Source: Phycisphaerales bacterium | GTDB lineage: Bacteria; Planctomycetota; Phycisphaerae; Phycisphaerales; UBA1924 | Direction of reading: 5' to 3' | Length of the DNA stretch: 63,936 bases | Assembly: GCA_905339235.1 (NCBI GenBank) | Contig: CAJPFG010000038.1 | Coordinates: 1-63,936, forward strand | In this document: positions 1 through 7,868 of the stretch, piece after piece | How positions within the stretch are numbered: the stretch's first letter is position 1 | How the letters are laid out: the number at the start of each line of letters is the position of its first letter | Notes under the pieces: generated by a model | Told to the model about the DNA's origin: nothing | The model's database searches: none | The model's input: only the letters and a program-made list of their open reading frames with translations | Position numbers and translations under genes: made by a program

Positions 1-149
1 GCTCCCAGGCGGTGGGCCTCGGCCTTCTCGACGACGTAGTGCTTGCCGCCGAGCATGATGGCCTCGCCGCGCCCGCTGGCCTCGGTGTACTGGATGGCCT
101 CGTCGGCGCTTCCGAACTCGTCGCCCTTGAACTCGATGGTGGTGGTCAT
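1..149 (-). CDS. Small hypothetical protein, 3' end outside the window
   Basis: The gene starts at 149 with MTTTIEFKGDEFG and reads open for 49 codons to the window edge, so its C-terminus is not seen. AGGAG lies 8 bases before the ATG. It is the last of three consecutive small minus-strand genes that share nearly the same ribosome-binding leader (GGAG, then ACGACC, then ATG). Protein family not recognised. The visible part is acidic and soluble with no signal peptide. Small genes in a row like this are common in phage-derived regions, which is inference. Confidence 0.6.
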   Translation of the reverse strand, partial: MTTTIEFKGDEFGSADEAIQYTEASGRGEAIMLGGKHYVVEKAEAHRLG

Positions 150-179
150 GGTCGTTCTCCTTTGCGGTTGGCGGTGCGT

Positions 180-434
180 TCAGTCGTTGGCGCTGGGGGT
201 TGGGGCGTACTCGTACCCGTTGGCGGCCAGCCGCTCGGCGTCGGCCAGGCACACCACCCAGAAGGCCCCCTCGCCCAGAATCACCGCGCCCGCCTTCGTG
301 GTGGCCGCGATGCGGAAGGCGGTCGCCTCGTCGCGGATGACCTCCGGGCGGTACTTGAGGCCCAGCGCGTCCTTGGCCTTGGCGGCGGCGTCGGTCAGCG
401 TCTTGAGCGGGGCGTTGTCGAAGTTCGTCGTCAT
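180..434 (-). CDS. Small hypothetical protein (84 aa)
   Basis: The protein starts MTTNFDNAPLKTL and ends PTPSAND. AGGAG precedes the ATG with the same ACGACC spacer as its two neighbours. The N-terminal third is Ala/Lys-rich and helical; the second half (AGAVILGEGAFWVVCLADAERL) looks like a small alpha/beta domain, and its LADAERLAANG end resembles the EKAEAHRLG stretch of the next gene. Those two proteins may therefore be distant relatives. No known family recognised and no membrane segment or signal peptide. Confidence 0.6.
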   Translation of the reverse strand: MTTNFDNAPLKTLTDAAAKAKDALGLKYRPEVIRDEATAFRIAATTKAGAVILGEGAFWVVCLADAERLAANGYEYAPTPSAND

Positions 435-461
435 GGTCGTGCTCCTTGGTGGGTGGTCCGG

Positions 462-680
462 TCACCGGGCGGCGAGGCCCGCCTCGTACCCGGCCTCGAA
501 GGCCAGGGCGAAGGCGTCCCGCAGTTGGGCCGCCGACAGGTCGTGGAAGTCGAGGGCGTCGCGCCCGCGGTCTTCGAGCGTCTCGATCCGCAGGGACTTG
601 CGGAAGCGCTCGGCGGCCTCCGCCATCCGGCGGGCCTTCTCGTCGCGGGCCTTCGTGCTGGTTCGGTTCTTCGCGCTCAT
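462..680 (-). CDS. Small hypothetical protein (72 aa)
   Basis: The open frame reaches further upstream, but the ATG at 680 is chosen because GGAG lies just ahead of it and the ACGACC spacer matches the two downstream genes. The product starts MSAKNRTSTKARDEKARRM, a basic charged helix, followed by an amphipathic helical part ending EAGYEAGLAAR. It could be a small DNA-binding or scaffold-like phage protein, but no family is recognised. It is first in the three-gene minus-strand run and faces a divergent intergenic region. Confidence 0.55.
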   Translation of the reverse strand: MSAKNRTSTKARDEKARRMAEAAERFRKSLRIETLEDRGRDALDFHDLSAAQLRDAFALAFEAGYEAGLAAR

Positions 681-979
681 GGTCGTTTCTCCGTTGGCGG
701 GGGATTCGTTCCCCGCGTCGGACATGAAGCCATGCATTCGCGGGGCTTGCAAGGCCATACGGGAAAACCGCGCGCACATCGCGCACAACCTCGCTTTCCC
801 GAGGGCGGGCCTCGGATTCCCGAGGCGCGCTGTCGCGTCGGGGCATCGCGGGGCACGACCCCCACGAACGCCCCGCCCGTTGGGCGACGTTGGCCCAAGG
901 CGCGTACCGGGGCGCGGGCCCGCCAACGGGACGGGGCGGCGTTCCCCGCCAACGGGGCCAAACGGGGGGCCGCCTTCCC
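681..979. promoter_or_regulatory. Divergent intergenic region with repeated CCAACGGG motif
   Basis: About 300 bases separate the minus-strand small genes from the plus-strand HTH gene. The octamer CCAACGGG occurs at 923-930 and 949-956 and inverted at 876-883, and a looser copy starts at 958. Repeated octamers between divergent genes suggest an operator, which is inference. No convincing -35/-10 pair and no further gene were seen. Confidence 0.3.
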
Positions 980-1534
980 ATGAGTACGCGCGGGGGCATG
1001 CACGGTGAGAACCAGCGGGGCACCAACGGCCCGGAAGACGAGCCCCCGCCGACGCCCGCCGCCTGCGTCGAGGACCGCGCCCCGTACCTCGAAGGGCTGA
1101 CCGCCAACCAGGAGGCGGGGCTGCTGGCGCTGCTCAGCGAGCCGACGGTGCTGAAGGCCGCCGAGAAGGCGGGCGTCACTTCCCGGACCATCTACTCGTG
1201 GCTGAACAACGACGAGCGCTTTGCGAAGGCGTACCGCGCGGCGCGCCGGCAGTTCTTCGTCCACGCCATGACGCTCACGCAGCGCTACGCGCCGATGGCG
1301 ATCCAGGCGCTCGCCAAGATCATGACCGACCCGTCGTGCCCGGCGGGGGCGCGCGTCTCGGCGGCCAACGGCATCCTCAACTACTCGCGCGACAGCATCG
1401 AACTGGACGACCTGGCCGAGCGGGTGAAGGCGCTGGAGCAGGCGAGCACGCCGCCGCCGACGCACGCGATGCCCCCGCCCACCCCCAGCACCCCGCCCGC
1501 GTCCGAGGCCCCGCCGCAGCGCGAGGCCGCGTAG
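980..1534 (+). CDS. phBC6A51-type helix-turn-helix protein
   Basis: The central part reads LLSEPTVLKAAEKAGVTSRT followed by IYSWLNNDERFAKAYRAARR. This is a classic helix-turn-helix of the phBC6A51 type, found in phage-derived small proteins and resembling small terminase or resolvase DNA-binding domains. A helical segment follows (TLTQRYAPMAIQALAKI) and then ELDDLAERVKALEQ, a short coiled coil; the tail is Pro-rich and disordered. The start is uncertain: 980 or the second ATG at 998 are both possible and an upstream GTG/TTG extension is low-complexity. The RLE zinc-ribbon genes follow directly, so they are probably co-transcribed. Confidence 0.65.
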   Translation: MSTRGGMHGENQRGTNGPEDEPPPTPAACVEDRAPYLEGLTANQEAGLLALLSEPTVLKAAEKAGVTSRTIYSWLNNDERFAKAYRAARRQFFVHAMTLTQRYAPMAIQALAKIMTDPSCPAGARVSAANGILNYSRDSIELDDLAERVKALEQASTPPPTHAMPPPTPSTPPASEAPPQREAA

Positions 1535-1542
1535 GAGGAGCC

Positions 1543-1755
1543 GTGCGGATCGAGGCACGCCTAACCAGGCTGGAGAAGACCGTCGCGGCGAAGCCGGTGC
1601 CCTGCGCCTGCGGGGGGCGGCTCGTGGTCTTCGTCCGCCCCGGCGACGAAGCGAAGGTACCCCACACCTGCCCGGCGTGCGGAACGCCGCGGCGCCTGAT
1701 CGTCATCGACGAGTTCGACGGGGAGCCCGTGCATGCGGTTGCGAACGCGGCTTGA
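1543..1755 (+). CDS. RLE-type small zinc-ribbon protein, copy 1 (70 aa)
   Basis: A GTG start at 1543 follows a strong GGAGGAG at 1533-1540, eight bases after the upstream stop. The protein begins VRIEARLTRLEKTV, a short basic helix, and then carries a CACGG and CPACG pair that would make a four-Cys zinc ribbon. The same layout recurs at 2270-2497 and 15671-15883, and the helix alone at 1995-2273. The function is unknown. Small zinc ribbons with a basic helix can bind nucleic acid or act as adaptors, which is inference. An alternative longer frame upstream lacks the ribosome site. Confidence 0.6.
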   Translation: MRIEARLTRLEKTVAAKPVPCACGGRLVVFVRPGDEAKVPHTCPACGTPRRLIVIDEFDGEPVHAVANAA

Positions 1756-1772
1756 ACAAGCGGGGGCTTTGA
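1733..1772 (+). pseudogene. Duplicated RLE gene start, disrupted
   Basis: The bases at 1733 encode [13 protein letters not shown], nearly the same as [13 protein letters not shown] at 1995, and the DNA is alike for about 45 bases. After this point the frame runs into Cys/His/Arg-rich junk across the 9-bp tandem repeat and ends at 2017, while the collagen-like frame lies one base away. The simplest reading is a duplicated start whose body was lost or shifted. It could still be translated as a 94-residue protein. Confidence 0.35.
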
Positions 1773-1784
1773 CCGCGTTCCACG

Positions 1785-1973
1785 GGTCGCGGCGGTGGCA
1801 CCGTTCGGAGCGGTGTCACGGGTGGCACGAACGCGACGGGTGCGACCGGTGGGACCGGTGCGACGGGTGCGACCGCTGTCACGGGTGCCACGAACGGCAC
1901 GGGTGGCACCAACGCGACGGGGCCGACGGGTCCGACCGGTGCAGCCCGTGCGACGGGTGCCACGCGCGGGACG
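1785..1973 (+). repeat. Degenerate 9-bp tandem repeat coding collagen-like Gly-X-Thr
   Basis: The unit is roughly ACSGGTGSG repeated about 17 to 20 times. In the frame that is continuous with the ATG at 1995 it reads as [27 protein letters not shown] and similar, which is the collagen-like pattern of phage tail fibres and spore or surface proteins. This frame is open from 1773 to 1994 but has no start codon. It may be a remnant of a collagen-like gene or a neutral expansion. Confidence 0.6.
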
Positions 1974-1994
1974 TGTCGAACGGGGAGGCGGGCC

Positions 1995-2273
1995 ATGCGG
2001 CTGCGGACGCGGCTTGAAAGGCTGGAGGCGGTGATCGCGGCGCGGCCCGCGCCGGAGGACGACTCGTCCCGGCTGGCGCTGGGCGACGTGCGCGCCGTCC
2101 GGATCGCCATCGCCTACGACCGCCGCGTGCGCGAGGCGGCGGGGGGGTGGGCGCTCCCGTGGAACCTGCCCGAGGACCTGCGGCCGCTGAGCGCGCCGGA
2201 ACTCGCGGGGCTGTACGGCGAGCGGATCGACTTCCTGCGGGCGGAACGCGCGCGGGAAGGGGTGCGGCCGTGA
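1995..2273 (+). CDS. RLE-type small protein without zinc ribbon (92 aa)
   Basis: The protein begins [18 protein letters not shown] like the other RLE proteins, but the rest ([18 protein letters not shown] ... [18 protein letters not shown]) is helical and has no cysteines. GGGGAGGCGGGCC precedes the ATG and offers a ribosome site. Its last codons overlap the next gene by 4 bases (GTGA), so the two are translationally coupled. The frame is open upstream through the collagen-like repeat but lacks another start. Function unknown. Confidence 0.55.
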   Translation: MRLRTRLERLEAVIAARPAPEDDSSRLALGDVRAVRIAIAYDRRVREAAGGWALPWNLPEDLRPLSAPELAGLYGERIDFLRAERAREGVRP

Positions 2274-2497
2274 GAATCCATGGGCGCCTGGACCGGCTGG
2301 AGAAGGCCGCGGCCGGGGGCCCGTGCCGCGAGTGCGGCGGGGAAACCCCCGGCGTGGCGGTGGTTTGCAGCCCCCCGGCGGCGTCGCTGCTGGACCTGCC
2401 CCGCGACCAGGCCGCCGAGCAGCCCGGCGACCGCTGCCCCCGGTGCGGGCGGGTTTTGGTCCTCAGGCTGGCCCCGCCGCCCAGAGGTACGGAATAG
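2270..2497 (+). CDS. RLE-type small zinc-ribbon protein, copy 2 (75 aa)
   Basis: The GTG start overlaps the previous stop by 4 bases. It reads [17 protein letters not shown], then CRECGG, a linker of about 35 residues with Pro and Leu, and [12 protein letters not shown]. The two CxxC pairs form a zinc ribbon. The helix and ribbon match the copy at 1543 and the copy at 15671. The last hydrophobic strand after the second CxxCG is also shared (LIVID, VLVLRL, LVIRI), which supports a real family. Function unknown. Confidence 0.6.
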   Translation: MRIHGRLDRLEKAAAGGPCRECGGETPGVAVVCSPPAASLLDLPRDQAAEQPGDRCPRCGRVLVLRLAPPPRGTE

Positions 2498-2589
2498 ACA
2501 AGCGAACGTAGCGGCGAGTCCGCGCTTGTGCCGCTCCGCGGGTTGTGCGACACTGATGCCGCGCTGCCGCGCGACGTTGGGGGACGCTG

Positions 2590-5469
2590 ATGACCACCAC
2601 GGCTCTGGGAGTTTTCGTCCGGGTAATTCCCGTTGCGTTCTTGATGGGAGTCAGCGGCGCGTGCTTCGCACAGTGTGAGTGCCCAGAGCCCTGTTCTCTT
2701 GCGGTGAACGGCGACATCGAACTGCGCCTCCCATTTCGAGCGGGCGAGGAGTACCGCGTCACGCAAGGCTACTGCGGTTCAAGCCACACGGGATACCCCG
2801 TTGACTTCTGCATGCCTGAAGGCACAGCGGTCCTAGCCGCGGCGGACGGATTCGTCGCGGCGATTCATGAGCACCCCGACAACTGTTGGCCCGATCCCTG
2901 CGACCCTGATATTTCACATCCCGATAATGGTGGAACGTGGGTTCGGCTGCGGCACGTCGGACCGACTGAAACCTGGTATTCGAGTTACCTGCACCTCTCC
3001 CAAGTATCCCCGACGCTCGCCCTCGACGCGCCGATCAGCGCAGGCGAACTTCTCGGCTACTCCGGCAACTCAGGCTGGTCGAGCAGCGCTCACCTGCACC
3101 TCCACGTCAGAGATGGCGATGGGAACGGTGCCCGACCAGTCCCGATGACTGACGATGGCATCGATACCGACTTCGTGGTAGACCATTCCTACCGAGCACA
3201 AGGCCCACCCTTGTTTGCGGTCGGTCAATCGGTGGAAGTATCCATTGGCCCTTTGAATGTCCGCGCCGATCTCTGCGGGGGGGTACTGGGGGCCGTGCAA
3301 GCTGGAACGGTCGGGACGGTCATCGCCGGGCCCGAACGGTGCGACCTGCAATCGTCCTGCTTACAAGCCATCAGTTTTCAGATGTGGAAGATCCAATGGC
3401 CCGGCGGACTCGTCGGTTGGAGCGCACAGAACTGGCTCCGCGCGGCAGATGCAGTGCCTCCCTCGTGGGCACAACGGCAGGTAGTAGGGCCTCCGCCGCG
3501 ATATTTCCACGCGATGGCCTACGACTCGGCGCGCGCCGCCACCGTCCTATTTGGTGGGATCGCCGACGGCAACTACGGCGGCGAGACTTGGGAGTGGAAT
3601 GGAGCCAGTTGGTCCCAACGTGCCGTGAGTGGTCCCTCGCCGCGGTGGGGCCATGCGATGGCGTACGACAGCGTTCGCGGCGTGGTCGTCCTCTGCGGCG
3701 GCGTGACTAACGCTGGTGCGAACGGCGAGACTTGGGAATGGGACGGGACGAACTGGGTTCCATTTGTGCAAGGCCCCTCGCCGCGATATCGACACGCGAT
3801 GGTCTATGACGACGCCCGCCACGTCACCGTCCTTTTCGGGGGAAACACGTCTGACGGTCTAAGTGGGGAAACCTGGGAATGGGACGGCGCAGCCTGGACT
3901 CAGCGCGCGGTCAGTGGCCCGTCGCCGCGGTACTTCCATGCGATGACCTTTGACTCGGGTCGCGCGGTTGCCACGCTTCACGGAGGAATCGTCAGTTCGG
4001 CCATCAGCAGCGAAACGTGGGAATGGAACGGTATCTCATGGGCTCAGCGTTCAGTCGTTGGCCTGCCTTCGCGGTATGGCCACTCGATGTCCTATCACGC
4101 AGCGCTCGCCGCGACCCTCGCATTCGGGGGCTACACCGCCATCGGCCCAGACCCGGTGGCCGAAACGTGGAAGTGGGATGGGACAACTTGGACTCAGCAG
4201 AACGTGATTGGCCCGTCGGCCCGCGGGTCGCATGCGATGGCGTACGACTCGCGACGTGCGGTGACGGTTCTATTCGGAGGATCTGGCGGCTCAGGGGAAA
4301 CTTGGGAGTTTGGCAGTTTCACAGCCCCGAGCGAATGGACGGTCGTCAACCTGCACCCCGCAGGGGCGACGGAGTCCAATGCTTGGAGCGTGCACAGTGG
4401 TCAGCAAGTGGGGTATGCCATTGTCGGCGGCGTAGCTCGCGCTAGTCTGTGGCGCGGCGACAGCGCGTCGTGGGTGGACCTGAATCCACCGGGAGTATCG
4501 GACTCGTACGCCTACGGCGTCTCCAATGGCCGGCAAGTGGGACGGGTCGGTCTGAACAACGGCCTCACGTATCACGCGAGCCTTTGGAGCGGAACTGCGG
4601 CGTCGTGGGTTGACCTCAACCCAGCGGGTGCGTCGAGTTCAGAGGCCCACGGCATCTCCGGTGGGCAGCAGGTCGGAAACGCCGCTTTCTACGAAGCCGG
4701 CGGTAATTACCCTCGGGCGAGTTTATGGACCGGCTCTGCCGACTCCTGGGTCGATCTCCATCAAGGACTCCACTCCGATGCCCTCGGCACTGACGGCAGC
4801 AATCAAGTCGGTTTTAGCCACTATGACAGCCTTGCGCTCCTTTGGAGCGGATCCGCCGCATCCGTGGTACAACTCCGCGCGCCATCGACGGGTACATATG
4901 CCCACGGCGTTTTCGGCGGCAAGCAGGTTGGGAGTGCTTTCTTTGGATTCGGTACAACGGGTTTCTATCACGCCAGCCTGTGGGGCGGCACCTCCGCGTC
5001 GTGGTTGGACCTAAACCCCAATGGGGCGACTTCCTCCTACGCCTTCGCTGTGCATGGTGGCCAGCAGGTTGGGTACGCCGCATTCGGCGGTAGGGAGCGT
5101 GCCAGCCTGTGGACTGGCACGGCCGCCTCGTATGTTGACCTGCACAGTTTTCTTCCGTCGGAGTTCACTCAGTCAATCGCGCGCGGTATTTGGCACGAAG
5201 GCGCCTTCACCTATGTGGTCGGACACGGCTTCAACAACGCGACGGCGCGCAGTGAGGCGCTGATGTGGGTGAGCGGGACTCCCACGTGCGATCCGGACAC
5301 CAACTGCGACGGCGCGGTCAACGGCTTTGACATCGAGGCCACCGAGCAGGCCATCAACGGCGACTACACCAACTTCTGCCAGGCTAGCGCCGATCTCAAC
5401 GGCGACGGCGCTGAGAACGGCTTCGACATCGAAACGGAGGAGCAGCGAGTCAACGGCGCGCCATGCTGA
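2590..5469 (+). CDS. Secreted M23 peptidase with Kelch-like and HAF-type repeats and a dockerin-like tail
   Basis: This is a 959-residue protein with an N-terminal signal peptide ending near CFAQ (residue 28). Residues about 45-205 form a LytM/M23 metallopeptidase domain: H66 and D72 (HTGYPVDF) and the HLH at 168-170 fit the zinc ligands, and GNSGWSSSAHLHLHV fits the family signature. An SH3-like stretch follows, then about six beta-propeller repeats of the form SPRxxHAMAYD...VLFGG...ETWEWDG (about 290-570), and then HAF-like repeats (ASLWxGxxASWVDLNPxG). The last 60 residues carry two DxNxDGxxNGFDIE motifs, a dockerin-like module. It probably cleaves peptidoglycan peptides outside the cell. 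The gene stands alone. Confidence 0.8.
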   Translation: MTTTALGVFVRVIPVAFLMGVSGACFAQCECPEPCSLAVNGDIELRLPFRAGEEYRVTQGYCGSSHTGYPVDFCMPEGTAVLAAADGFVAAIHEHPDNCWPDPCDPDISHPDNGGTWVRLRHVGPTETWYSSYLHLSQVSPTLALDAPISAGELLGYSGNSGWSSSAHLHLHVRDGDGNGARPVPMTDDGIDTDFVVDHSYRAQGPPLFAVGQSVEVSIGPLNVRADLCGGVLGAVQAGTVGTVIAGPERCDLQSSCLQAISFQMWKIQWPGGLVGWSAQNWLRAADAVPPSWAQRQVVGPPPRYFHAMAYDSARAATVLFGGIADGNYGGETWEWNGASWSQRAVSGPSPRWGHAMAYDSVRGVVVLCGGVTNAGANGETWEWDGTNWVPFVQGPSPRYRHAMVYDDARHVTVLFGGNTSDGLSGETWEWDGAAWTQRAVSGPSPRYFHAMTFDSGRAVATLHGGIVSSAISSETWEWNGISWAQRSVVGLPSRYGHSMSYHAALAATLAFGGYTAIGPDPVAETWKWDGTTWTQQNVIGPSARGSHAMAYDSRRAVTVLFGGSGGSGETWEFGSFTAPSEWTVVNLHPAGATESNAWSVHSGQQVGYAIVGGVARASLWRGDSASWVDLNPPGVSDSYAYGVSNGRQVGRVGLNNGLTYHASLWSGTAASWVDLNPAGASSSEAHGISGGQQVGNAAFYEAGGNYPRASLWTGSADSWVDLHQGLHSDALGTDGSNQVGFSHYDSLALLWSGSAASVVQLRAPSTGTYAHGVFGGKQVGSAFFGFGTTGFYHASLWGGTSASWLDLNPNGATSSYAFAVHGGQQVGYAAFGGRERASLWTGTAASYVDLHSFLPSEFTQSIARGIWHEGAFTYVVGHGFNNATARSEALMWVSGTPTCDPDTNCDGAVNGFDIEATEQAINGDYTNFCQASADLNGDGAENGFDIETEEQRVNGAPC

Positions 5470-5534
5470 GCAGGCCGATGGAGTCCTTTTGCCGCAAGAG
5501 GCGTAGCGGCGTGATCAAGCTACCCTAACGGACC

Positions 5535-6695
5535 GTGGGGCCGTGCATCATTCTGGACAAATCTGCGGTGGAATCGATCAGCGACGAAGCACTCGTCGTG
5601 CAGTCGGTCAACTTCTACACGGTGATCACACCGGTTCTCGTCTGGGAGGTATGCGGTGACATCCAAAAGGCGAGGGAGGGCAAGTGCGACATCAACAAAA
5701 CGCGGTCCCTCGCACAGAAGGTGCGCCCCTTCCATTCCATCGTCACCGCTGATTGGCGGCGCCTATGCGTCGAGGAGATGAATGGAGCGAGAGTCGAACT
5801 CGGGACTGGCGGGCTTCGCCGGCCAGTGGTGGTTGGGGCCCACAGTGTCCCGATGGATCGTGGGGGCACGTTTGCTCTCATCGAAGACCAACCAGAATCG
5901 CGCGCGCTGATGCGGTGGGGCTTCGGGAAGTGGAACGATGAAGACGAGAACTACTCACGGCTGTGGCGACACAGGACGAAGTCACTGGACTTGGAGGGCT
6001 TTAAGCGACGCCTGAAGTGGGCGCAGCAGAAGTGGTCGTCCGCTGCTGAAGCCAAGCCGATCCTTGAGAAGATGGTCAGCGACCCGAGTCTTCAGTTCTT
6101 TCTGATCGAGCGTTTGATCTCTGACCTGGGTATTTCTTACGCGGCGCAGGTCGTCATGCGGCGGAGGTGGTCTGGCGAGAAGGTAAAGGAGTGGCGACTG
6201 CGATGTCCGTACTCCTCTTACTGCGCCAAGACGTTGCTGGGCTTCCACTTGGCGCTCGCGGGTGACCTGATAGGAACCCGATCCACGAACAGAGTGGACT
6301 TGGAGTACCTGTTCTACCTGCCGTTCGCGCCCATCTTTGTGTCCGGTGACAAGTGCCATCAGACGCTGGCGCTGATTCTGATGGCATCCGACCAGCGCTT
6401 CGTTCCAGCAGAGGCATTTCGCTCAGCGCTTCAGGAGGTGGCTGATGCCTCTCGAACTCCCGAGGACACCCGGCCAAGCCGCTTTGTCGTTCCGCCAAAG
6501 TCGCTGATTAGGGACTTGTGGCAGTCGGCCTTCTCAAAAGATCCGCCGCCTTGGCCCCGAGAGCCAGCGCAGGGCGTGCATCCGAAGGACGCAATATCCG
6601 CGGCGCAACTGCAAGAACTGATCAGGGAGGTCGAGATGAAGGTTCGCGGCGACCGTCAGCGCTATCCCGAACGCCCGCCTTGGCCTTCTGCATAG
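5535..6695 (+). CDS. PIN-like domain protein, possible nuclease (386 aa)
   Basis: The N-terminus MGPCIILDKSAVESIS and the following TPVLVWEVCGDI resemble the first strand and acidic loop of PIN-like nucleases, and FVSGDKCHQTLALILM (about residue 275) matches their later Asp strand. Catalytic acids D8, E38 and D279 are therefore plausible. The middle is a long helical insertion, so it is not a simple VapC toxin. The start is GTG at 5535; TACCCT lies 8 bases ahead and there is no Shine-Dalgarno, so the mRNA may be leaderless. No antitoxin is adjacent. It lies beside a recombinase, which suggests a defence or mobile-element role, as inference. Confidence 0.5.
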   Translation: MGPCIILDKSAVESISDEALVVQSVNFYTVITPVLVWEVCGDIQKAREGKCDINKTRSLAQKVRPFHSIVTADWRRLCVEEMNGARVELGTGGLRRPVVVGAHSVPMDRGGTFALIEDQPESRALMRWGFGKWNDEDENYSRLWRHRTKSLDLEGFKRRLKWAQQKWSSAAEAKPILEKMVSDPSLQFFLIERLISDLGISYAAQVVMRRRWSGEKVKEWRLRCPYSSYCAKTLLGFHLALAGDLIGTRSTNRVDLEYLFYLPFAPIFVSGDKCHQTLALILMASDQRFVPAEAFRSALQEVADASRTPEDTRPSRFVVPPKSLIRDLWQSAFSKDPPPWPREPAQGVHPKDAISAAQLQELIREVEMKVRGDRQRYPERPPWPSA

Positions 6696-6704
6696 GTGTG
6701 TCGT

Positions 6705-7322
6705 TCATCTCCAATCCCGTCGTCCGATGGCCTCGACCACGGCCGTCGGCGCGACGTGGTCCAGATAGAGAATCGTCGTCAGCAGGCTCTTGTGCCCCAG
6801 TTGCTTCGAGATGATCCCGATGTCCACCCCCTCGGCGCGCAACTGCGCCGCGTGCGTGTGCCGGAACCCGTGCGCGTGCACGCGCTTCTGGACGCCCGCG
6901 CGGCGTGCCAGGTCGGGGAGCAGCCGCCGCACGTAGGCCGACGTGACCGCCCGCCCCGACCGCGAGCAGAAGAGGGGGGCGTCCGCCGCCACGCCCAGCC
7001 CGGCCCGCTCCGCGGCCCACGCCGCCAGGAACGCCAGCGCCCCGGCGTCCACCCCGACGGTGCGGGAGCGCCCGCCCTTGCCGAAGAGCACCCGGATCGC
7101 GCCCCCGCCCGCGTCCACGTCCTTCGGCCGCAGGCACAGGGCCTCGTTCAGGCGCAGCCCGGCGCGGTACAGCACCGCCAGCAGCGCCCGGTTGCGGGCC
7201 TTGCTGAACGGCGGCCCCGGCACGGCGTCGATCAGGGCGCGGGCCTCGGCGTCGGTCAGGACCTCGGGGTGGAAGCGGCGGCGGGGGCGGGGTCTGCGGG
7301 CGGCTCTTCTTCTCTTCGTCAT
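6705..7322 (-). CDS. Tyrosine recombinase, catalytic domain only (205 aa)
   Basis: The protein has the full set of tyrosine-recombinase residues: R57 (YRAGLRLNEAL), K82 (GKGGRSRT), H151 and R154 (HGFR), H177 (LGHKS) and Y186 (LYLDH). It starts MTKRRRAARR, a basic stretch, and lacks the usual N-terminal core-binding domain of about 100 residues, so it is shorter than XerC/D (about 300). GAGGAG precedes the ATG at 7322. It may be a minimal integrase or a truncated one that is still catalytically complete. It ends 9 bases from the PIN-like gene, tail to tail, and no attachment site was identified. Confidence 0.85.
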   Translation of the reverse strand: MTKRRRAARRPRPRRRFHPEVLTDAEARALIDAVPGPPFSKARNRALLAVLYRAGLRLNEALCLRPKDVDAGGGAIRVLFGKGGRSRTVGVDAGALAFLAAWAAERAGLGVAADAPLFCSRSGRAVTSAYVRRLLPDLARRAGVQKRVHAHGFRHTHAAQLRAEGVDIGIISKQLGHKSLLTTILYLDHVAPTAVVEAIGRRDWR

Positions 7323-7439
7323 GGCGGGTTCTCCTCAGCGCTACGGGTTGGTCGCGTAGGCGCAGCCACGAGTACCTCGGAACGAAAAGGATGGCAAGGC
7401 CGGGGGGTCGCGCGGTATTCTGGGGCGCGGAGGTGCCCC

Positions 7440-7862
7440 ATGAACCTGCACGAAGCCGCCGACCTGCTCGCCCCGATGATGCACGAGATGTGGCGCACCA
7501 AGATGCTGGCCGAGGGCTGGCGCTACGGCCCGGCCTACGACGAGGCCGCGAAGACCCACGACGCGCTCGTCCCCTTCGAGCAACTGCACCCCACCGACCG
7601 GGTCTGGACCCGCACGGGCCTGGAGGACTACGCCGAGATACTGCTCAGGGAGGTGGAGTACCCGCGCGGCGACGACAGAGAGTTCAGGCCCGAGGAGATG
7701 CGGGTGGGGCTACCGGTGGTCGGCTCGGACCTGGAATCCAAGGGCACCGTGCAGGCGTGGATCGCCACGCCGGACGGGTGCCTGGAGAGCATCACCGTGC
7801 GGTGGGACGACGGCGAGGTCACGGAGCATTGCCCCGCCAGTGGGGAAGTGCTGCGGGCCTGA
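7440..7862 (+). CDS. RyR-domain protein (140 aa)
   Basis: Residues 14-53 (MHEMWRTKMLAEGWRYGPAY ... KTHDALVPFEQLHPTDR) match the RyR domain, first named from ryanodine receptors and found in bacteria, often in phage or conflict loci. The second half (GLPVVGSDLESKGTVQAWIA ... ITVRWDDGEVTEH) looks like a small beta domain. The ATG at 7440 follows GGAGG with a 6-base spacer, and TATTCT lies at 7416-7421. Upstream in-frame sequence overlaps the recombinase and is not real coding. Ligand and partner are unknown. Confidence 0.75.
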   Translation: MNLHEAADLLAPMMHEMWRTKMLAEGWRYGPAYDEAAKTHDALVPFEQLHPTDRVWTRTGLEDYAEILLREVEYPRGDDREFRPEEMRVGLPVVGSDLESKGTVQAWIATPDGCLESITVRWDDGEVTEHCPASGEVLRA

Positions 7863-7868
7863 GGAAAC

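Noticed and set aside
1767..1774. CTT-TGA-C resembling an RF2-type +1 frameshift site between the duplicated start and the collagen-like frame
   Set aside because: The CTT-TGA is in the frame of the collagen-like tract, not in that of the upstream start, so it would not bring one into the other.
1733..2017. 94-residue Cys/His/Arg-rich open frame
   Set aside because: It is the wrong frame through the 9-bp tandem repeat. Only the first 13 codons resemble a real gene start.
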